Source of the DNA: Actinomycetota bacterium
GTDB taxonomy: Bacteria; Actinomycetota; Actinomycetes; Mycobacteriales; Pseudonocardiaceae
DNA length: 56,073 bases
Assembly (NCBI GenBank): GCA_021324675.1
Contig: JAJPIR010000289.1
Coordinates: 1-56,073 of the forward strand
Direction of reading: 5' to 3'
Shown: positions 1 through 8,505 of the stretch, in pieces
How positions within the stretch are numbered: position 1 is the stretch's first letter
Layout: the number at the start of each line of letters is the position of its first letter
Made by a program: the position numbers and the translations under genes
The notes under the pieces: model-generated
What the model saw: only the letters and a program-made list of their open reading frames with translations
What the model was told of the DNA's origin: nothing
Database searches by the model: none

Positions 1-107
1 ACTGGAACGCCGGCTGTAGACCCTTCACCTGGACTGCTGATGCCGACACGATCCTCGCCAAAGTGCGATGGATTGAATCAGAAGTCCACAAGCTTACGGG
101 ACACTAG
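1..107 (+). mobile_element. IS630-type transposase, C-terminal end only
   Basis: Frame 3 reads open from the window edge to a TAG at 105-107. The last 34 residues include the pattern NAGCRPFTWTADADTILAKV, which resembles the C-terminal tail of IS630-family DDE transposases (a K/R-P-F-x-W-T motif followed by a short helix ending a few residues later). The rest of the element lies upstream of the window, so its ends and target duplication cannot be checked. The next gene begins within about 10 bases of the stop and lacks a normal start codon, so the insertion probably sits at or inside its 5' end. The family call rests on this short tail only. Confidence 0.6.
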
Positions 108-157
108 CCGACACTGAGCTGCTTTCGGTCACCATACTTCAGCACGACCACGCGGTT

Positions 158-529
158 GTGGTCGCGCACGTGGCCGGTGAGATAGACATGCTCACCGGAC
201 CTTCCCTGCGCAGGCACCTCGACGATGCCCTCGCCACCCAACCCGAACGTCTGATCGTGGATCTCAGCCATGTCTCCTTCTTGGGCGCGACCGGACTGGC
301 GGTGCTCATCAATGCCCAGCGAGCCGCCACCCAACAGGGCGCGAACCTACAACTCTGTGGCGTCAGCAGCGCCGTGGCCCTCCCGCTGCAAGCCGCCGAA
401 CTCGCGGATCTATTCGAGGTCTTGCCTCCGGTTGAGGACCTTCGCTTTGACACGCAACGAAGTACGTCAAGGCTGAGCTCCTCAAGTCTCGAGAGCCAAC
501 GCCAGCGTTCGCGGCATTTTGCGTTTTGA
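158..529 (+). CDS. STAS-domain anti-sigma factor antagonist, 5' end disrupted
   Basis: A STAS domain of the SpoIIAA/RsbV type, which binds a partner-switching anti-sigma kinase. The visible signature is VDLSHVSFLGATGLAVLIN, where the Thr/Ser of the GATG turn is the usual phosphorylation site. GTG at 158 is the first standard start in frame, but homologous-looking sequence (SVTILQHDHAVVVAHVAGEI) continues upstream to about 116 with no ATG, GTG or TTG before an in-frame stop at 74-76. GTG 158 falls inside the first beta strand, so the native N-terminus has probably been lost to the adjacent insertion element. The PucR-type regulator starts about 70 bases downstream. Whether the protein is made is uncertain. 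Confidence 0.7.
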   Translation: MVAHVAGEIDMLTGPSLRRHLDDALATQPERLIVDLSHVSFLGATGLAVLINAQRAATQQGANLQLCGVSSAVALPLQAAELADLFEVLPPVEDLRFDTQRSTSRLSSSSLESQRQRSRHFAF

Positions 530-601
530 TGCCGGAATTCGCCGAGCGGTGGCGCGCGCATCGTGGGAGCATCACCCGGGAGGCTTCTGGAGGTCACGGT
601 G

Positions 602-2378
602 ATGAAGCGATGGCAGACGCTGCGTCCCACCGGACGAGTTGATGCTGATGCGGGCGTGAGAGGGTTTACCGTGGGTACGCGCGAACAAGAAGCCGCGTTG
701 TTCCGGGAACAGCTGGCAGCGTTTCGCTCGCTGCTCACCGTGTTAATGGTGATGGCCAGCACTTGTGATGAATTGGAGATTCTCCGCATCGCCACGACAG
801 CTATCCCGTCAGTGGGCGGTTGCCGGGTTGAAGGTATTTACCTTGACGGGGACTGGTGTTCGGTCGGATCGGTAGACCGCCCAACCGTCGCCGAATGCCT
901 AGAGGCCCAACTTGCCTCGCTCGACGATTCGGGGGGCGCTCTGACCGTGGGGCAGGCCGGTTGGGCGTGGGCGTACCCACTGACTGGAGTAAAGCAGGTA
1001 GCCGGCCATCTCCTGGTCAGTAGCGATCGTGAGCCCGAGTCACATCGTCAGTTCCTGCTCGGCGTCCTGGCGCAGCAAGCGGGAGTGGCCCTGGTCAATG
1101 CCCGGCTACACGCCAGTGAGCGCGCCAGCATCACCGGGGAACGGAAGATCGCGGACCAGTTGCGTTCAGCGAACCTTGCCCTCGAACAAGCGCTGGCGGA
1201 ACTGGCCCGCTCCTCGGCAGCGGTGCAGCACAGCATGGACATCCACGACCGGCTCACCGCAGTGGCCTCCGCCGGCCAAGGCCAAGATGGCATCGCCCGG
1301 TGCCTGTACGAGCTGACCGGGCTGGCGGTCATGATCGAGGACCCCCATGGCAACCTCACCGCCTGGGCTGGTCCCGGCCGGCCTGAGCCCTATCCCAAGC
1401 CGAGTCCTGCGCGCCGGGCTCAGACCCTACGGCGTGCTGTCGATGCCCGATCGCCGGTGCGGGATAGGGATCGCCTCATCGCGGTGCCGCAACCGGGGCG
1501 CGAAATACTCGGCGTTATCGCCTTAATTGATCCGCATCGAAGCGCCGGGGACAGCGAGAGGATTGCTCTCGAGCATGCACACCGTGCTCAGCTTGGAGCT
1601 CGCGCATTTGCAAGCGTCCGGCGAGATAGAGTTGCGGCTGCGGCGCGATCTCGTCGAAGATTTGCTGGCTGGAACCGATCCGGATAGCGCGCACGCGCGG
1701 GCCAGGGCGCTCGGTTACGACCTGGTCCGCCCGCATCGAGTGGTGATTGTCTCCAACGGGACACAACGCATTAATCAGGCTTTCTTTTCTGCTGTGCGCC
1801 GTGCTATGCGCCACACCGAGGTCGGATCACTGCTCACTGGGCGGTCGGACGGAGTGATCGTGCTTTGCCATGCCGACCAAGACTGGGAGCGGTTGAGAGG
1901 GGATCGGATAGGTCCGCAGGGGAGTTGCCGGGTTGCCGTCGGCGGACCGTGTGTCGAACCATGCGAATACCCGCGTTCCTACCGGCAAGCCCAGCTCGCC
2001 CTGCGGATGCAAGTCGCTACCGGTTCTCCTGAGCAGGTCACCGTTTTTGACGACCTTGGCATCTACCAACTCCTTTCTCAGATCAGCGACATGAGCACGG
2101 TGGACAAATTTATCCACCGCTGGCTTGGTGCTCTGATTAGCTACGACGCGACCAAAGACGCACAGCTGGTCGATACATTATCCGCTTACTTGGAATGTGG
2201 CGGCAACTACGACCTCACGGCAAAGGCGTTGTCACTGCATCGCAGTACATTGCGTTATCGGCTGCAACGGATCCGCGAGATGTCCGGCCATGAGCTCAAC
2301 GACCCGGACACCCGGTTTCACCTTCAACTCGCCACTCGCGCCTGGACCACCGTGCACGCCCTGCGCGAGCTGCCGTAA
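602..2378 (+). pseudogene. PucR/CdaR-type GAF-HTH regulator, frameshifted
   Basis: A transcriptional regulator with an N-terminal GAF-like sensor, a central coiled segment and a C-terminal PucR helix-turn-helix (GGNYDLTAKALSLHRSTLRY). It aligns end to end with the intact gene at 44509-46377. The reading frame changes near 1570-1582: the first frame runs to 1687 and the second carries on from 'HTVLSLELAHLQ', which matches 'NTVLRLELVHLH' of the paralogue. One extra base or two missing bases explain it. ATG 602 is preceded by GGAGG at a good distance. Both halves are otherwise well conserved, so the lesion is recent or a sequence error. A palindromic repeat follows the stop. Ligand and targets are unknown. 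Confidence 0.85.
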
Positions 2379-2417
2379 CCACGCGCCCACGACCCTCCGA
2401 AGCCCCGGTTCCAAAAG

Positions 2418-2483
2418 CCGCAGTCTGGATGCAGACTGCTGGAGCTGGACGCCTGAAAACAGCAGTCTGCATCCAGACTGCGG
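2418..2483. repeat. 24-bp perfect inverted repeat, each arm itself a hairpin
   Basis: Arms at 2418-2441 and 2460-2483 are perfect reverse complements separated by 18 bases. Each arm contains its own short palindrome (GCAGTCT, GGATGC, AGACTGC), so the element could fold as one long stem or two small hairpins. It begins about 40 bases after the regulator stop codon. Related copies lie at 10641-10674 and at 44431-44486, the latter after the paralogous regulator. A transcription terminator is the simplest reading, but there is no T-run after the stem and the sequence itself is conserved between sites. Confidence 0.75.
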
Positions 2484-2830
2484 GACGGTTGGACTTAGGC
2501 GGCGCCCGCGGTGAGGCTCGCGCCTTGGCGGCGTAGTTCCTGTTGAACCTGCGGTCGCCGTCGCGATGGGCATGACGCGGTAGGAGGAATGGGCGACATG
2601 GGTTCCGGAGATACACCGGCCAGCAACTAGCATCCGGTCGGTATCGCGGGGTATCAGGAAGCCCGAATCAAGAACGTGAACTGAGTCGCACGGTCACCGA
2701 GGTCCATCAGAAACCCAGGTTTTCACCGCGTGTTTTAGTCACTTACTAAGAGAAACGTAGGTTTCCAGGCTCAAGAAATTGCGTTGCCGCAGGTCAAGAA
2801 TGTTTGCGAGTCCGGTTACTTATGTTCTCC
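2484..2830. other. Non-coding stretch between convergent genes
   Basis: I see no convincing gene here. Two imperfectly matching segments with TTACTAAG on opposite strands (2743-2750 and 2830-2837) flank the final part; the second is the end of the MEDS gene itself. Codon patterns on both strands are broken by frequent stops. Confidence 0.5.
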
Positions 2831-3459
2831 TTAGTAACTGCGTGCTTGGCGAAATGCGAGGAACTCGTCGGGCTCCAAGTAGTAGGGGTTTTCCAGCTCG
2901 ACGCCGCTGAGCAGCAGCTTGGGGTGGGTGTAGAGCAGGTCCACTACGACGGCACCGCCGAAGGTGCTCAGGTCGTACAAGCACAAAAATGACTGCGCGC
3001 TGCTGATGGCATACCGGTTCAGGCGAGATTCGTAGTAGATGAGATCGTCGAGGGTGGCAACGTGGCGCCGGGCCCATGTCGCCTCACCACCGAAACGCAC
3101 GAACGGGTAACCGTCGGCATCGAGTGCTTGCGCCGCCGGGCCGGCCACAAGCCCAGCATGTCCTCCGCGGTCAACCACCCCTGAGGTGGCGCGGTGTCTG
3201 CGGCTCTCCGCAGCTCTAGCTGGCCAGACGCCAGATGCGCATCCACGGCGCAGTGTTGGCGAAGGGTTGTTACTAGCGGGCCGCTATCGCTTTCATCGAA
3301 CACGATGACGCACTTATGGCGGCGCCGCAGACCCGCGAGCACGTAACCGTGCAACATGACATCGCGTTCGGCGGGATTCACAAACAGCGCGCAGATGTGA
3401 TCACCTTGTTTCACCTCGCGGAAGCGTTGGTGCTGGTCAGGTGATCCCGACAAGCTCAT
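2831..3459 (-). pseudogene. MEDS-domain sensor protein, frameshifted
   Basis: The N-terminal frame (3459 downward) contains QGDHICALFVNPAERDVM, the typical opening of a MEDS domain (DcmR sensory domain, a RecA-like fold found in bacterial signalling proteins). The C-terminal frame ending at 2831 continues with ADGYPFVRFGGEATWARR and a region ending in NPYYLEPDEFLAF, matching the second half of the same domain. The frames meet near 3148-3158, where one base appears to be missing. Together they give a domain of about 208 residues, the usual length. The gene heads a minus-strand series with KaiC, receiver and a second MEDS gene, which suggests a shared signalling role. In its present form it would give a truncated product. 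Confidence 0.8.
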
Positions 3460-3569
3460 CGCTGCCCCTTTCGGCCCGGAACGGACTCACCGAGCTGGGC
3501 ACCCTCGTCGCCCGAGGGCACCGAGCCGCCCGGCGATCAAGCGAAGGAGCATCAACTCTCGCTTCGGCG

Positions 3570-3765
3570 TCGATTCCGGCCAGCTGGCTAGTGGGGCTGA
3601 AATACAACATAGACTCCGCCGCTTGAACACCGGCTCAGCACGACGTCAAGCCCTCTGTCCCGGCGAAGATCGGACTGTTGGTGACGTCGTCGACTACAAT
3701 CAGCTCGCCACCTTTCACGGCCGCACCATGCCGAGCTGCCGTCGGCGACATGAGTGGAATACCTC
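3570..3765 (-). pseudogene. GAF-domain remnant
   Basis: On the minus strand one frame reads GELIVVDDVTNSPIFAGT, close to the pattern 'R-V-V-V-E-D-V-x-x-S-P-I-F-A-G-T' common in bacterial GAF domains of sensor proteins. Upstream and downstream frames are interrupted by stops within 30-40 codons, and continuation needs a frame change near 3620. There is no start codon context. I read it as the residue of a deleted sensor gene, consistent with the broken signalling genes on both sides. The rest of 3460-4040 shows no gene. Confidence 0.4.
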
Positions 3766-4040
3766 AGGAAGGGCTCTTCAAACCCATGGTGCGCGCTGAT
3801 CTTCAGCGAGCCTCCGAGCGGTCGAGGATTTGCACGTTGCACATGTGGGGCGTGACCAGTTGTCACAGCGCCCTCCAAAGCCGTCGGTGGATGTCGCGGA
3901 GGGTTACGCCAACTGCGACATCGCCGAACGTGGGGTATGGCAGCTGCCGGTTGGGTCTTACCGGTCCTGCGAGGAGCTGCGTGGCGTCATGTTCCCGCAT
4001 CTCCTTGTCTGTCGCTTCGTTGTTGTTGCTCGTGACTGTG

Positions 4041-5171
4041 TTATGAATGGTGCAAAGCTTGCCGGCGCTCGCGTTCGCGGTAGCTGTAGGCGGCTTCGCG
4101 GACCGCGTCTTCACTGTCGAAGCCCGACCCGATGGCGCCGGCGACGGTTGCGGCGGCGGTGACCACCAAGACGACAATGGCGTAGTCCCCGACTCCGGGC
4201 GTAGGCCCGACGTATTGGCTAAATACCTTGGGCGTGAAGAGGATGATCGCGGCGATCAGGTTGAGGAGGTAAAGCGCCAGGTACCCGCATGCCAACCCGA
4301 TGGTGAGAGTCAGCACGGTTGAGGCGTTGAACAGCACCGCTTGTTCGCGTTCCTGAATAGGTCGATCCCTCGTTCGCTCCCACAGATGGTGGTAAGTGAT
4401 CAGCCACGTGACTATCACGGCAATCGAGCCGAGCACCGCAGCCAGCCGTTGAAACACCGACATCGTCGAAGCCAGTTGCCACAGCGTCGTGTTGAGTAGG
4501 TAAAACGCACTGAACGCGAACGCGCCCACCAGCGCGCCCCTCAGCCCCAACATCACCCGCCACGGCCGGTTATCCAAAACCATGCCAACCAGCAGCCGCG
4601 GTCTGCCCCACGCGGCCACGATGCGAACATCAACGCCCTCTTGGTCCAGAATGACCCGCCGGAAGGCTCTGCCCAGCGCGGGCAACTCACCGCGTCGATG
4701 CTCCTCGACGTTCCCACCAGGGATTCGTCGGCCGCGCAAGTCCATGATGAGCTGCACCACCACCGCCCGCACCCGGCGGCGCAGCGCCACAGCCCCGAAC
4801 GCTGGCAGCGAGACCACTGCAACGTGACGGCTATTGCTAGCCTCCGCCACGACGGCCTGCTTGCCACTGACGAGCGGAAGGTCGGTGACACACACGGCGA
4901 GGTCCCACCCGTGCTGCTGCATCCGCTCGGTCGCAAGGTCCATCATCTCGACGGAGCACATATCGCTAGGCGGCAACCGCTTGCAGACCACCTCCACTCG
5001 CCACACGCGGTCGGTCAGCTGCTCGGCCAACAGCCCCGGCAGGTCGCGCTCAAGTTGCTGCGCAATGCGAGCGGGCGCGGCCACCGGATCGGCGACCACA
5101 CCGACCACTACGGCGTCCGCGGTCGGCTCACGATAGTCCTGGGTCGTCACGATGGCGCTCCCGAACACCAC
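4041..5171 (-). CDS. Unknown membrane protein with soluble N-terminal domain
   Basis: I do not recognise a named family. Residues 18-185 look like a soluble alpha/beta domain (VVVGVVADPV; WDLAVCVTDLPLVSGK at 89-104), and residues 205-350 hold about five hydrophobic segments with a charged loop WLITYHHLWER between them. The tail is rich in Arg and Glu (GAIGSGFDSEDAVREA, then a basic end). A second copy, frameshifted, is at 20966-22119 and shares the WD-x4-TDLP, NRPWR, TYxxLWER and GAIGS motifs, which shows this is a real family. The start overlaps the end of the KaiC-like gene by 25 bases, so the two are probably co-transcribed and coupled. Function is unknown; a sensor or transporter at the membrane is a guess. 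Confidence 0.75.
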   Translation of the reverse strand: MVFGSAIVTTQDYREPTADAVVVGVVADPVAAPARIAQQLERDLPGLLAEQLTDRVWRVEVVCKRLPPSDMCSVEMMDLATERMQQHGWDLAVCVTDLPLVSGKQAVVAEASNSRHVAVVSLPAFGAVALRRRVRAVVVQLIMDLRGRRIPGGNVEEHRRGELPALGRAFRRVILDQEGVDVRIVAAWGRPRLLVGMVLDNRPWRVMLGLRGALVGAFAFSAFYLLNTTLWQLASTMSVFQRLAAVLGSIAVIVTWLITYHHLWERTRDRPIQEREQAVLFNASTVLTLTIGLACGYLALYLLNLIAAIILFTPKVFSQYVGPTPGVGDYAIVVLVVTAAATVAGAIGSGFDSEDAVREAAYSYRERERRQALHHS

Positions 5172-5986
5172 CGGTACTCGCCGGTCGGCAATGATGCGAG
5201 CCCGGGCGCATGGCCAGATACGTAGCGAACGCCACGCGCAGCGGCTTGACTACCAGTGGCGGCATCCGCACCCGCTCCCCCACAAGGTCGTCGAGGACGG
5301 ACAGCGTCGGCGAGACGGGGAAACACCGTGATGCCACTGCTCGAGAGCCAATAAGCGTGCTGGCCAGAGAGGAAGCCGCCGCCACGAAGCTTGAGGACCT
5401 GTAGAACTCGCGACGTCCCTTCGGCGACCCCAGCGCTTCCCAGCGCGAGGATCGCATCGGCGACGGCGAATTCGGGCATCACCACAATTTCATCTTCTCC
5501 GTATTCCCCTACCCACAAAGTAGTCACCGGATACGCGCTGAGCATGCCCGCAAGATCATGCAGGAACCGCCGGAAGTCAGCACTGTCGGCCGCATAGGCA
5601 TGCAACGCCTTCAAGCTATCGATGACGATGATCGCAGGACGACGTTCCTGAATAATTCCCCGCGTACGGTCCAGGACCCCACTGAATGCCCCTTCCACTA
5701 TGACGTTTCCCAAGTCTTCATAGTAGACGCTCTTGCCAACCCTGACAGGATCGAAGAAGGTCAGCGTTTGGCCGTAGCGAAGGATCTTCTCAAGCGGTTC
5801 GGACACCGTGGACAAGTACCGTGCCGGGCGCTCGGATGAAGCGTTGGCGAACACACATTGTCGCGCGAGGATGGTCTTTCCGGAACCGGGCAGACCGGCG
5901 ATGAGGCTGATGCCGTCACGAGGCAAACCCCCACCCAGCACGACATCGAGACTTTCTGCGCCAGACGATATCCGGTCCGTCATCAT
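5147..5986 (-). CDS. KaiC/RadA-like ATPase, single RecA domain
   Basis: A RecA-superfamily ATPase of the KaiC branch. Residues 31-38 are the Walker A motif GLPGSGKT, and a Walker B strand lies at 118-125 (AIIVIDSL). The glycine-rich opening SLDVVLGGGLPRDG is typical of KaiC domains. Circadian KaiC has two such domains; this protein of 279 residues has one, and after residue about 230 (FPRLADAV) the sequence becomes low-complexity and Arg/Ala/Gly-rich, unlike a second domain, so it may be truncated. ATG 5986 overlaps the TGA of the upstream receiver gene (ATGA) with GGAGGA just before it, pointing to coupled translation. Likely a signalling partner of the MEDS and receiver genes. Confidence 0.8.
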   Translation of the reverse strand: MMTDRISSGAESLDVVLGGGLPRDGISLIAGLPGSGKTILARQCVFANASSERPARYLSTVSEPLEKILRYGQTLTFFDPVRVGKSVYYEDLGNVIVEGAFSGVLDRTRGIIQERRPAIIVIDSLKALHAYAADSADFRRFLHDLAGMLSAYPVTTLWVGEYGEDEIVVMPEFAVADAILALGSAGVAEGTSRVLQVLKLRGGGFLSGQHAYWLSSSGITVFPRLADAVRPRRPCGGAGADAATGSQAAARGVRYVSGHAPGLASLPTGEYRWCSGAPS

Positions 5987-6408
5987 TCCTCCGCTTTTCG
6001 GCGCAGAAGGCCGCTCCGACCCAACAGATCCTCAATCGTCGCGACAAGCATCAAATAGTCGATCGGCTTGTGCAAAAAAGCGGCGGCACCAGCCTGGAGT
6101 GCTTCATCGCGCAGCTCCAAAGCAGAGATAGCCACAATCGGCACATCGAAGTGATCGTGTACATATGCACACAATTGCAGTCCGCGGCCACCAGAGATCA
6201 TCAAGTCGATCACCACGGCATGGGGGACCGTTCGCTACAGCTCGACGCGTGCCTCCTCCTCAGTAACGACGAGCGCAATGTCATAGCCCTCGGTGCGAAG
6301 GAAGTACTCGGCGAAGTTCGCCGCGAAGCGGTCCTGCTCGGCCAGCAGAATCGCACTCCGCTGACTACCAGCGCGAAGTTCGCCGTGGTGGGTCGATCGA
6401 GAACTCAT
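5983..6408 (-). pseudogene. Response-regulator receiver domain with in-frame TAG
   Basis: From ATG 6408 the frame reads a receiver domain: AILLAEQDRFAANFAEYFLR, then EEEARVEL, a TAG at 6237-6235, then directly in the same frame RTVPHAVVIDLMISGG with the expected phospho-acceptor Asp, followed by VPIVAISAL and AFLHKPID carrying the conserved Lys. Length (about 141 codons) fits a stand-alone receiver. The only lesion is the single nonsense codon between helix 2 and the Asp strand. Downstream of the TAG an ATG-like restart could make only a 77-residue fragment without the acidic pocket. It ends overlapping the KaiC-like start. Either a true nonsense mutation, readthrough, or a base error. Confidence 0.75.
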
Positions 6409-6696
6409 CTGGTTGAAAGATCAGATCCGCAGCACCGAGGACCTCCAACTGCCTTCTCGTGACGGCCTGCTCAACATCCACGTCGGTCCTAGCGCATCGG
6501 GGATCGAGCGAGTGTCCTGTTCATACAGCCCGACGAGACACTTGTGGCCCAGATCCAGGCCCTCCCGCAGGAACGGCATTAGCACGTCGTCGCGTTCGCC
6601 GCGGCGCGTGTACAGCGCACAAATGTGATCACCAGCATTGATCTCGACCCCTGAAATCCCCGACAGGTTCCGATCAGCCACAGAATCCTCCGTCAC
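6365..6696 (-). pseudogene. Second MEDS-domain gene, frameshifted and truncated
   Basis: The first frame contains INAGDHICALYTRRGERDDV, the opening of a MEDS domain, and runs to about 6485. There the frame changes and DVDVEQAVTRRQLEVLGAAD continues the domain, followed by LIFQPDEFSID, the usual next motif, then stops at TAG 6365. The domain therefore lacks its last third, and its 3' end overlaps the 5' end of the receiver gene by 44 bases. This looks like a deletion that joined the MEDS and receiver genes, plus a one-base shift. It is a paralogue of the MEDS gene at 2831-3459. Confidence 0.75.
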
Positions 6697-7302
6697 GCAA
6701 CCGTCTACACGTCAGGGCAGGTCCCCCGCACGCGGGCGGCATCGAAACTTCCGAAATGAATCCAAGCCTTTGGCAGGGTACCCGCATGTGCGCGCATACC
6801 ATCACGATGACTCTAAAGTAGTAACCAACAGAATCTTAGCGTCCACCTGAGAGCGAAACCCTAATCACCCTCGTCTCGGCGGCACATTAACAATGGCAGC
6901 GCATACAAGCAACCTCAGACCAGCAATTTCAATGCCCTCAGCGGACCGGCTCCGGGAGGAATCCCATCACGTCGGCGCCGAGGGCGTAACCGACCAGGGG
7001 TAGGGGTCCACATCGGAAAAGACGACACATTTCACATGAACCAGATGTACCCCGTCTTCGGGCATGCGCGGTCCGCGGTGGGCGGGTAGCCGGTTGAGGC
7101 CGCTTGCTACCCGGTAGCAATTCTGTCTCGCTACGACGCCAGTGCGGCCGACGGCAGGCTGACCTTTGACCTGGCGCGAACCCGGCCGTAGACAGTGCTC
7201 GGCGGCGTGGAAAAACTCCACTACCTCACCGCCGAGCAGTTTGTCGTCCGGACTTGCGACGCAGTCGCCGTTTAGATGGCGCCACGTCCGCGTCTGAATA
7301 AC
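6697..7302. other. Long non-coding stretch
   Basis: No gene I can support. A minus-strand frame at 6967-7221 has no recognisable motif. A phrase near its end (DVDPYPW followed, after a frame change, by VGYALGADVMGFLPEP) might be a gene remnant but is too short to name. The divergently placed signalling cluster (left) and the upstream edge of the alcohol dehydrogenase terminator region (right) bound it. Confidence 0.4.
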
Positions 7303-8478
7303 TCAAGGAGAGAGCACGACCTTTTCACAGTTGTCCTTTTTGTCGCGGAACATTTGGTAGCCGCGCGGGGCATCCTCCAGTGACATCCGGTGCGTGATCA
7401 CGAAGCTGGGATCGATCTGACCAGCGCGGATCCGCTCCATCAACGGCGCCATGTAGCGGTGGACGTGGCACTGCCCGGTGCGCATCCGCAGCGACCGGTT
7501 CATGAACGGACCCATCGGGAACTTGTCCACAAATCCGCCGTAGACGCCGATCACCGACACCACGCCGCCGTTGGCGCAAGCCATGATTGCCTCGCGCAGG
7601 GCATGCGGCCGATCAGTTTCGGCGCGGACCATCTGCTTGGCGCTGTCGTAGGCGTGCAGCGGCCCCACGTCGATGTGTGATTCCATCCCGACGGCGTCGA
7701 TACAGGCGTCCGGCCCGCGTCCGGCAGTCAGGTCCTCGAGGGTCTCCAGGACTGACGCCTCCTCGTAGTTGATCAAGTCGGTGGCGCCGGCTTTTTCCTT
7801 CGCCATCTGTAGCCGGTAGGGGAATCGGTCGATCGCGATCACCCGCTCGGCACCGAGCAGGCGCGCACTGACGATGGCAAACTGGCCAACCGGCCCGGCT
7901 CCCCACACCGCCACGACGTCACCCGGAGCGATGTCGCACATGTCGGCGCCCATATAGCCGGTCGGCAGGATGTCGGACAGGAACAGCATCTGCTCGTCCG
8001 GGATGTCATCCTCGATCTTGATCGGTCCGACGTCGGCGAAGGGCACCCGCGCATACTCCGCCTGCCCGCCAGCGAATCCGCCTAGCATGTGGGAGTAGCC
8101 AAAAATGCCCGACGGAGATCGGCCCATGATCTTCTCGGCCATTCCGGCGTTCGGGTTGGAGTTCTGGCACACCGAGGTCAGGCCGCGCTGGCAGGCCCCG
8201 CAGCGGCCGCAGGCGATGGGAAACGGGACGACGACGCGGTGACCGACCTTCAGCTTGCGCACTGACGATCCGGTTTCGATCACCTCACCCATGAATTCGT
8301 GACCGAGGATGTCGCCTTTGCGCATGGTCGGGATAAAACCGTTGAACAGGTGCAGGTCGGAACCGCAGATTGCGGTGGAAGTTATCTTCACGATCGCGTC
8401 GTGGGAGTTGAGGATCTTCGGGTCGGGCACGTTCTGGACCTCGACGCGGGTCTTGCCCATCCACGTGTTTGCTCGCAT
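7303..8478 (-). CDS. Zinc-dependent alcohol/formaldehyde dehydrogenase
   Basis: A medium-chain dehydrogenase/reductase of the zinc type, oxidising an alcohol or hydroxymethyl adduct with NAD(P). Catalytic zinc ligands are Cys38 and His60-Glu61 ([12 protein letters not shown]); four structural-zinc cysteines lie at 90, 93, 96 and 104. The nucleotide-binding loop is GAGPVG at 193-198, followed by [14 protein letters not shown]. The insert after residue 110 and the long loop with [13 protein letters not shown] resemble formaldehyde-dismutase-like members (the FdhA/PFDH branch) rather than simple ethanol dehydrogenases. Length 391 is normal. The neighbouring SRPBCC gene ends 28 bases upstream, so the two may form one transcript. 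Substrate is not determined by sequence. Confidence 0.92.
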   Translation of the reverse strand: MRANTWMGKTRVEVQNVPDPKILNSHDAIVKITSTAICGSDLHLFNGFIPTMRKGDILGHEFMGEVIETGSSVRKLKVGHRVVVPFPIACGRCGACQRGLTSVCQNSNPNAGMAEKIMGRSPSGIFGYSHMLGGFAGGQAEYARVPFADVGPIKIEDDIPDEQMLFLSDILPTGYMGADMCDIAPGDVVAVWGAGPVGQFAIVSARLLGAERVIAIDRFPYRLQMAKEKAGATDLINYEEASVLETLEDLTAGRGPDACIDAVGMESHIDVGPLHAYDSAKQMVRAETDRPHALREAIMACANGGVVSVIGVYGGFVDKFPMGPFMNRSLRMRTGQCHVHRYMAPLMERIRAGQIDPSFVITHRMSLEDAPRGYQMFRDKKDNCEKVVLSP

Positions 8479-8505
8479 GAAACTGTCTCCGATCGTCGGT
8501 TCAGG

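Noticed and set aside
3441-4040. Several short plus-strand frames (for example 3678-4046)
   Set aside because: Arg/Ser-rich, without motifs, and they cover the GAF remnant and the 3' end of the membrane gene on the other strand.
6967-7221. Minus-strand frame of 84 codons
   Set aside because: No motif, and the suggestive C-terminal phrase needs a frame change; too weak to call.
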